Source of the DNA: Stephanodiscus triporus
Taxonomy: Eukaryota; Bacillariophyta; Thalassiosirophyceae; Thalassiosirales; Thalassiosiraceae
DNA length: 14,280 nucleotides
NCBI GenBank assembly: GCA_036939755.1
Contig: JALLAZ010000641.1
Span: forward strand, 1-14,280
Direction of reading: 5' to 3'
The position numbers and the translations under genes were made by a program. Every line of letters starts with the position of its first letter. The stretch's first letter is position 1. Under the pieces are notes generated by a model. It was not told where the DNA came from, did not search any database, and saw nothing but the letters and a program-made list of their open reading frames with translations. This document shows, in pieces, positions 9,128 through 14,280 of the stretch.

Positions 9128-9837
9128 CGCTGAGGCGGCTGCGGCTGCTGTGCGGTCCAGGGGGGCGGAAACGGAAGAACGGCCGAGGGCAAAGATCTAG
9201 ATTGTCCCGTTGCCGGCTCGACGTCGGTCTCCAACACACCGTCGTACTCCGCGATATCATCCGCCAAAGGTGGTGGTGGTGGTGGAGGAGGAGGAGGAGG
9301 AAAAGGTGGAGGATCGATGATAGCGGACGGTGCGACGGCGTGGTCGCGTAGGTCTTCGCCCTTGTTGCCCCCGCCTAGGATTTTTCCGAACCATCCTCCT
9401 CTGCCGCCGCCTCCCCCCCCTCCTAATCCACCGCCAGCACTTACATCGCCACCCCCTTGCCCCGTCCCCGCCGCCGATGACGACGACGACGGCCTGTTGT
9501 CTCCCGCGTCTTCGTCGCCGACATAATCCGCGTGTCCTCCCCTAGCGATGGTCGAAGGATGCGACGATGCGCGGTGGATCGTAAACGACGACGACGACGA
9601 CGACGACGAGACGACCGCCGCCAGGACGGCGACGGCGAAGACGACGACTTCGACCGACGACGGAGGCATCGATGGGCGGGTCGACGACGGTCGACGATGC
9701 GCTCGGCGTCTCGACGCGGCCGCGGATGACGGTTTCATCTTTGGTGGGAAAGGAAATAATGATGAATAATGATCATCTTCTCTCATCCTCCGCTGATTCG
9801 CACCCCACCGACCGGCGAGGGAGTGCCAGTCCTCCAC
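6409..9837 (-). CDS. Large coiled-coil protein with N-terminal hydrophobic leader and poly-Gln tracts
   Basis: This is an intronless frame of 1142 codons. In-frame ATGs lie at 9837, 9738 and 9669. The last gives MPPSSVEVVVFAVAVLAAVV followed by eight Ser, which resembles a signal peptide or anchor, so the true start may be 9738 or 9669. Next come a Gly/Ser-rich region, a poly-Pro run, two poly-Gln runs (20 and 13 residues, parted by LR, about 237-272), and four near-copies of a four-residue NPNY-type unit (about 284-300). Residues of about 314-915 are heptad-like, rich in Glu, Arg, Leu and Gln, and should form long coiled coils. They are broken at about 459-486 by a basic RKKRKRR patch, the aromatic SFWGWFFGWG and an Asp run. 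The C-terminal 230 residues are polar and low-complexity. No catalytic motif is seen. A structural or tethering role is a guess from shape only; I do not recognise the family. Confidence 0.72.
8938..8985 (-). repeat. Four tandem 12-base units coding NPNY-type repeats
   Basis: Four units of GTAGTTGGGATT and single-base variants (8938-8949, 8950-8961, 8962-8973, 8974-8985) lie head to tail. On the minus strand they code the NYNPNYNPNFNPNY segment between the poly-Gln tract and the coiled coil. Confidence 0.85.
9022..9126 (-). repeat. CAA/CAG repeat coding two poly-Gln runs
   Basis: Mixed CAA and CAG codons (TTG/CTG on the plus strand) code 20 Gln (9067-9126) and 13 Gln (9022-9060), separated by Leu-Arg. 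The codon mix suggests some age, while the pure CAA and CAG sub-runs may still change length. Confidence 0.9.
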
Positions 9838-10159
9838 GTGTCAAGGGACGGTTAGTTGCGCTTTTTGCTTTTTGAGCTTTCGATCAGAATCGAGCGGGAG
9901 AGAGCCCGCCACCGTCCGACTCCCCCTCGCCAACGAACGGTTCGAGAACAGCTACCTAGCGTTTCCCACGTGACGTTAGGTGTAGAGTAGTGAACTAACG
10001 CGTCATCATAATGCTTTGAGCTTTTTCGGTCGTCGGTGAAGATTCTTCGACGATGATGGGGTTTTCCATCCACCTAGCCTCCGCCTCATGTAATTATTCT
10101 ATTTAACCCTTCTTCCTAAGAGTGGCGATATCATCTCCGTGCGGTTCCCCAATCACCTT
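9838..10159. promoter_or_regulatory. Divergent promoter region between the coiled-coil and VTT genes, with CRE-like motifs
   Basis: This 322-base spacer lies between head-to-head genes. It contains CACGTG (9967-9972) overlapping TGACGT (9971-9976), and GCGTCA (10000-10005), which is TGACGC on the other strand. TGACGT and TGACGC match the cores described as CO2/cAMP-responsive elements, bound by bZIP factors, in Phaeodactylum tricornutum. Six-base motifs arise by chance, so function is only a suggestion. Confidence 0.4.
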
Positions 10160-11679
10160 ATGGCGGCACCCGCTTTCGCCGCGGCACGCTCCATCTCTCT
10201 CGTCATCGTCGTCCTCCTTCGCGTCGAAAATGCTCATTCCTTCGCCCTCGCGCCCGAATCTTCGACGCGGAGGATGAAGACGATTCGTCGCGCGGGGATC
10301 CCACCATACCATAATCCGCGCGTATCGTCCTTGACGACGACGGAGTCTTTCGCGACGCGTTTGGCCAAGTCGTCGAGCGGGAGTCATACCGTCGATGAGA
10401 AGAAGGACGACCGCCGCGACGGAACGCCGACCTCCGCGAGCGGCGGCTCAAAGTCGAGCGGGCACGATCCCAACGACGTCGTTGACGACGTGTGGATCAA
10501 CCAGATGCTTGCGTTCTTCGATGGCGATAAGGCAGCCATCGAGACGGATCCTAAATCATCGGCGAAAATGTCGAAGGCGCAAGATGTCGCGGACGGCCGA
10601 ACAGTGGATGATTCGTCCGAATCGACCAAATCGATCCTCATCGGGGGGACGGCGATCATTCTTATCGCGGCCGGGGCATTGGCCGTGGCGATGGGAAACG
10701 ACATGGGAATCGATTTAGACTTGGAGTAAGTTGTTTTACTCATAATATTATCTACACTTGAATGAATTGTGCTATTTCCTCACGCACCACCCCACCTCCC
10801 TCCGCACGCATGACGAAAATAGACTATTGGCCAAGGATCCCTCCAACTCGTTCGATACGATTCTCAGATCGTTAGAAACTTTGGACGTTCAAAGGGCAAT
10901 GGTCTACTTTTCCTCGTTTTGTAAGTTCGCCCATCCCCCCACGTCCCCCCCCGCCGCCGCCTTTCGTATCGTGGTGTAAAGTGCACATCAGATCTTACCC
11001 CCCCCCCCCGCCCTCTCTCTCCGCTTCGTGTAGACGTATTGGCAGAAATCCTCGCCATTCCGGCCGTTCCCATCCTAACCGCCTCGTCCGGATACCTCTT
11101 CGGGACCCTTCCCGGCACGGCAGTTTGCTTGCTCAGCGCCGCCACGGCCGCGACCATCAGCTTCGTCATCGGCCGGACGCTGTTGCGGGGATACGTGGAG
11201 AGGGTGCTGGCCGACAATCCCAAGTTCCGATCCATGGACAGGGCGATCGAGAAAGGGGGCTTCAGGCTGATGTTGCTCGTGAGGCTCAGTCCCCTGTTCC
11301 CGTTCGCGCTGTCGAACTACCTGTACGGGGCATCCAGCTTACGGTTCGCGCCATACTTTTTGGGGACTGTGTTCGGTTTTCTGCCCGGGACGTTTGCCTA
11401 CGTCTATGCGGGAAGGGTTGGTGGGACCCCCTTGCACGCTCATTGTTTTTTTGTTTGTCGTTCTTTCGTTTCCTCATCATCGCGATCTTCGACATGAAAA
11501 ATATCTTCCCCTTCGCAGGGAAAGCATTGACAATCGACAGCGCGACGTCCGAACCATGGTATGTATATGTTGGAGGGATGGCAGCACTAGTGGTCTTGTT
11601 GAAAATTGCCGGTGATGTGGCCAGTAGCGTGATTGAATCTTTGGAAGACGAAGACATGGACGACTTGGAGTTAGACTGA
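10160..11679 (+). CDS. Plastid-type VTT/DedA-family membrane protein, TVP38/TMEM64-like (4 exons)
   Basis: Exons 10160-10725, 10823-10920, 11034-11420 and 11519-11679 join into 403 codons. Donors are GTAAGT (10726), GTAAGT (10921) and GTGGGA (11421), and each intron ends in AG. The start ATG 10160 gives a signal-peptide-like leader. AHS|FALAP follows at residues 25-32, with Phe just after the expected cleavage; this fits the ASAFAP-type motif that sends diatom proteins into plastids. ATG 10139 is a possible longer start. A membrane segment lies at about 158-179. The VTT domain runs from about 222 to 345: GYLFGTLPG, then FVIGR, then LMLLVRLSPLFPFALSNYLY, the conserved R.SP..P....NY signature. 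Two more hydrophobic stretches and an acidic tail (EDEDMDDLELD) follow. Family knowledge: VTT proteins include DedA, TMEM41B/VMP1 scramblases and cyanobacterial or plastid relatives. A role in lipid or ion handling in plastid membranes is inference. Retaining intron 1 gives a stop at 10727-10729. Confidence 0.86.
10726..10822 (+). other. VTT gene intron 1
   Basis: A 97-base GT-AG intron (GTAAGT...AAATAG) sits after two bases of a Glu codon. An in-frame TAA sits across the donor, so an unspliced transcript ends after the N-terminal membrane segment and lacks the VTT domain. Confidence 0.8.
10921..11033 (+). other. VTT gene intron 2
   Basis: A 113-base GT-AG intron (GTAAGT...GTGTAG) with a C-rich interior and a CT-rich tract before the acceptor. 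Splicing restores a Tyr codon (T + AC) at the start of the VTT domain. Confidence 0.8.
11421..11518 (+). other. VTT gene intron 3
   Basis: A 98-base intron with donor GTGGGA and acceptor TTCGCAG. The junction reads YAGRVG-KALTID. The upstream GTTGGT donor four bases earlier breaks the frame, so 11421 is preferred. Confidence 0.7.
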
Positions 11680-12200
11680 CAGTGTATAAAATTGGAGAGA
11701 TGGCAGTAGTACTTGTCTTGTTGAAAAATGCTGATGATGTGGCCAGTGGTGCGGTTTGATCTTTGAAAGACAAACACTGGAATGGCTTTGAGTGAGACAT
11801 AGTCCTTATGACTGTGAAAATGCACACCAATTACACACTATGATACACGATCAAATTAATTGACTTCTATCATCCACTACGCCCGCCTGTAGACATGTTG
11901 TCTATGCATGGACATAAGGTTTCCGCTTAGACCGAGGTCTTATTAAAATGTCACAGGTCTCACCGAATGAGGAATATCCGGAAGTTTCATTTTTATGCAT
12001 TGTCCAATTGTAGACATGTTATCTATGCTAGGACATGAGATGTACTACACTTAGACTGAGGTTATTATCTCATCAACTGAAGAAAATTGCTGATGATGTG
12101 GCCAGTGGTGTGATTGAATTTTCGGAAGACAAACACAGTGATGGCTTTGAGTGAGACAGTGAGAATAGATCCTTTATGACTGTGTAAATTCCTCACAACA
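11571..12200 (+). repeat. Decayed array of about 120-base units derived from the last exon of the VTT gene
   Basis: Unit 1 is the 3' half of the last coding exon (11571-11684). A clear copy follows at about 11692-11801, beginning GEMAVVLVLLKNADDVASGA before a stop. Another lies at about 12080-12160, reading KKIADDVASGVIEFSEDKHS and GFE then stop. The shared core GATGTGGCCAGT is at 11614, 11736 and 12095, so the gaps are 122 and 359 (about 3 x 120) bases. Two further similar blocks between them start at 11888 and 12009, 121 bases apart. The two copies resemble each other more than unit 1 (both have GCTGATGATGTGG, AGACAAACAC, GGCTTTGAGTGAGACA). They are non-coding remains, not extra exons of the gene. 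Confidence 0.75.
11888..12067 (+). repeat. Pair of direct repeats of about 57 bases, 121 bases apart
   Basis: Both copies (11888-11946 and 12009-12067) begin TGTAGACATGTT and continue with TCTATGC, GGACAT, CTTAGAC and GAGGT. Likeness continues past the second copy: TCTCATCAACTGAAGAAAAT resembles TCTCACCGAATGAGGAATAT after the first. This ties both into the 120-base array. The first copy also contains the short inverted repeat TAGACA-TGT-TGTCTA. Confidence 0.65.
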
Positions 12201-12309
12201 ATTAGGTTGTGATTTTTCTAGCCAGATACACAGATAAGCAAATACACAAAAGACGGTGCGAAGTTTTTTTTGTTCGCGACTGTTCTTTTGCATATTTGTT
12301 TTGTCAGGA
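12201..12309. other. AT-rich spacer, nothing recognised
   Basis: No open frame, RNA or clear repeat is seen between the exon-derived array and the left inverted repeat. The true edge of the neighbouring element could lie here. Confidence 0.3.
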
Positions 12310-12361
12310 GACTGTTTTTCATCCTAGCTGGAGCAGTTTGTTTTGTTTGGGAATTTGCTCC

Positions 12362-12393
12362 GGTACAAACCTACGCCAGCGTAGGCTTGTACC
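12362..12393. repeat. Near-perfect hairpin, 15-base stem with a 2-base loop
   Basis: GGTACAAACCTACGC (12362-12376) pairs with GCGTAGGCTTGTACC (12379-12393) with one mismatch and CA between. A second short pair, GGAGCA/TGCTCC (about 12330 and 12356), lies just before it. The hairpin falls within the stretch present in the left arm but absent from the right arm. Confidence 0.85.
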
Positions 12394-12759
12394 TATTTTC
12401 TACGGTAACTTAAGGCCGGCTGGCGCGCAAACCGTTTGGCTACTACGTTTTATGCTACAATTAGCTACTTTATTGTACTCTACGTAACAAAACACACGAA
12501 CAAAAAAAACTCCCTTTAGTACTATACCGTAGCATTCTCTACATAGGAATAGTACAAACGGATGGTCGACAAGGGTCAAACCATCCCAAAAAGAACACCA
12601 CCATGGTGGAGCCGGTCGCCGGTCTAGCGGCATGGCTTTTGTGTTTCCTGCCGCCCCACCCCGGCAGCCTCTGCGGAAGGGGTTGACCAAGGGCGGTGTG
12701 GCGGGGTTTAACTAAATAGTAAAAACCGGCCGAGAAAAAAATTATTTACTAAACTCAAC

Positions 12760-13117
12760 GATGTATTTTAGTTTTTTACCTTCTAATTTGACTATGCCCC
12801 CTCCAAAAACGATGATATCGCGCTCCTCCCACGTGTCGCGCTCGTCGCGCCTCCCCTAAATAGTCCCCTCGATCGCGGCCGCCTTTTTTGGTTGGTTGTT
12901 GTGTGATTATCTTTGATTGGAGGCCGCCGAAAGCCATGATGTATTTTTTATAATTTATTTTTTGGCGTTCCAATTCGATGCCCCAAACGATACGCCAACG
13001 CCCTCTCCCTCGCTTGCCGCTCAGCGCGCCTCCCCTCTATCACCCCCCCTTACGCTTCCGCCGACTTTCGGTTGATTGTTGTTTTTCATCATCAAACGGC
13101 GGCCACCTAAGGCCAAG
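12760..13117 (+). repeat. Two diverged tandem copies of a unit of about 178 bases
   Basis: Both copies start GATGTATTTT (12760 and 12938). In the same order they then contain a CCAATT/CTAATTT-type AT stretch, ATGCCCC, CCAAA-ACGAT, a CGCGCCTCCCCT core, GGTTGxTTGTTGT and GGCCxCCxAA. A third, partial copy is hinted at by GTTGGTTGTTGTGTG at 13208-13222, identical to the first copy at about 12890. No coding sense is seen. Confidence 0.65.
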
Positions 13118-13591
13118 ACCCCGCCCCCCTCTCTGTTTTTCGATGGGTTGCACTACCCATGGAGGGAGAGGGCTGAAGCCGCTGGAGGGTAGGGCGGCAG
13201 CGGCTCAGTTGGTTGTTGTGTGTTGTGGTTGTGTGGTTGTGTTGTGCTCGCGTAGTATCATACTTTTTACCCATTTTGTAGAGCAGAGCACCCATCCAAG
13301 GGTGATATTTTCCCCCTCTTTAATGCAATAACTAATGCACTCCTGCTCCCCCCAAGCACAGCTGACAAATTGCCATGCACAGTGGATTCATCAGCGGCAG
13401 TAAAAATGGGGGGGTGCAGTTAGGCTTTGCCTTCATTTCGAGGGGGAAAAATATGCATTTTTTGCGCACTAGTGTACGCTACTCTGGTAGGATAGGTACT
13501 TAGTACTTAAAGGTACAAAAAATTTAGACACTAGTTTTTTTTAACGAAACAGTACCGTAGAAAAAGGTGCCAGCTAGGATCAAAACCAGTC

Positions 13592-14280
13592 CTCTCTCTA
13601 TTGTTTTTTGTATTGTGTTTGGTATCTCAAAATTTGTAGTGTGTAGAACTCATGCTGATACACAGGAATATCACACCAAACATTAGCATAAGGTATTCCT
13701 CAGACTCAGATTGAAATATTAGGTGAAAAAGCATTAGATATGGTTACTCTAGACAATATCAGTGGTGGTGGCATCAAAGTTTACCCAGCATCTAAGGCAT
13801 TGACCATTAGGATAGTAGGGTGGCAACAGAAGCATCAGCCAGCAGCACCAGCACCAACAGCAGGGGCATCATCACGGCAGTGAATGGCAGCTACAACAAT
13901 GATGGGAGGGCTTATTATACAGAGGAGAACATCTGCCATTATTTGGAATTGGATTGGTGTAATACTTTGAATGGATGGGATGGACAGTCACAGGAGCATC
14001 ATTGCAATCAATTCCAAACTCAACTATGGCTGTTGTCATAACAACAATTGGTGGGAGGAGTGATGATTGTAAGGAGTTGTGACTGTTGGGATTTGGGCGA
14101 GAGACTAATTATGTGTCATCAATGGAAGATAAGGGTTGGCTCATGGCAGCAAACAGTTAGCCAGTGAGACTAGTATTCTTCAATTTTGACCTTGCCAGAC
14201 TCTGGACGTTAGTGTTTTGAGTTTGTATTCTCTGTTGTTTTCAGGTGTGTGGTGTGGGAGGAAGGGGTCATTTTGATGCT
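13592..14280. other. Right-hand spacer, no supported gene
   Basis: Composition is mixed, with CAGCA-type repeats at about 13830-13870. The longest plus-strand frames (13739-13882 and about 13820-14041, the latter only with a GTG start) have no recognisable motif. Near the right edge TTCTCTGTTGTTTTCAG (ends 14244) resembles a splice acceptor, so an exon of a gene that runs out of the window is possible but unproven. Confidence 0.35.

Larger units (their letters stand above)
12310..13591. mobile_element. Putative non-autonomous element bounded by imperfect inverted repeats
   Basis: The left arm 12310-12331 (GACTGTTTTTCATCCTAGCTGG after removing the last bases; core ATCCTAGCTGG) matches the reverse complement of 13570-13591 at 20 of 22 bases. 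A second inner pair, TTTTCTACGGTA (12396-12407) and TACCGTAGAAAA (13553-13564), is exact. The pairs are 64 bases apart on the left and 5 on the right. The extra left sequence carries the hairpin at 12362-12393. The interior (about 1.1 kb) holds a tandem duplication and GT-rich and G/C-rich patches, but no transposase-like frame. I see no clear target-site duplication, so the outer ends are uncertain. It could be a MITE-like or foldback element. Confidence 0.5.

Noticed and set aside
12080..12157. The third exon-like copy as an alternative last exon of the VTT gene
   Set aside because: It stays open to a stop, but splicing the exon 3 donor (one base left over) to the only nearby AG (12081-12082) shifts frame and hits a stop at once.
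12603..12686. A 27-codon frame starting MVEPVAGLAAWLLCFL after ACCACCATGG
   Set aside because: The good start context is part of a 12-base palindrome (CCACCATGGTGG). The frame is short, within repeat DNA, and has no supporting homology.
13820..14041. A 73-residue plus-strand frame
   Set aside because: It needs a GTG start, unlikely in a eukaryote, and shows no motif.
1..14280. CRISPR array, tRNA or rRNA genes
   Set aside because: Read for spaced identical repeats, cloverleaf-like B-box sequence and rRNA signatures; none stood out. A tRNAscan run would settle the tRNA point.

Overview
The window looks like nuclear DNA of a diatom, or a close photosynthetic stramenopile. The evidence is short GT-AG introns of about 95-170 bases, one protein whose leader ends in a diatom-type plastid-targeting motif (AHS/FALAP), a decayed Ty1/copia element, and GC-rich genes full of Ser, Asp, Gln and His homopolymers between AT-richer spacers. 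No database was searched; all names come from motif reading.

Layout: (1) 394-1352 (+), a two-exon gene for a single-pass membrane protein with an eight-cysteine tail. (2) 1681-2223, the 3' end of a dead copia retrotransposon (RNase H tail, purine tract, presumed LTR), followed at about 2280-2579 by a frameshifted coding relic. (3) 2622-4916 (-), a type II membrane sulfotransferase, head to head with (4) 5080-6123 (+), a YaaA/UPF0246 protein interrupted by one in-frame TAA. (5) 6409-9837 (-), a large coiled-coil protein with poly-Gln tracts, tail to tail with yaaA and head to head with (6) 10160-11679 (+), a four-exon VTT/DedA-family (TVP38/TMEM64-like) membrane protein with a plastid-type leader.

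From 11571 to about 12200 the last exon of the VTT gene is followed by decayed copies of itself, spaced at near multiples of 120 bases. From 12310 to 13591 there is a gene-poor, repeat-rich block bounded by imperfect inverted repeats; it contains a strong hairpin and a roughly 178-base tandem duplication, and is probably a non-autonomous mobile element or its remains. The last 640 bases hold no gene I can support.

The genes do not form one pathway. The points most worth attention are the single TAA inside an otherwise intact yaaA, the repeat array seeded from a coding exon, and the inverted-repeat element.
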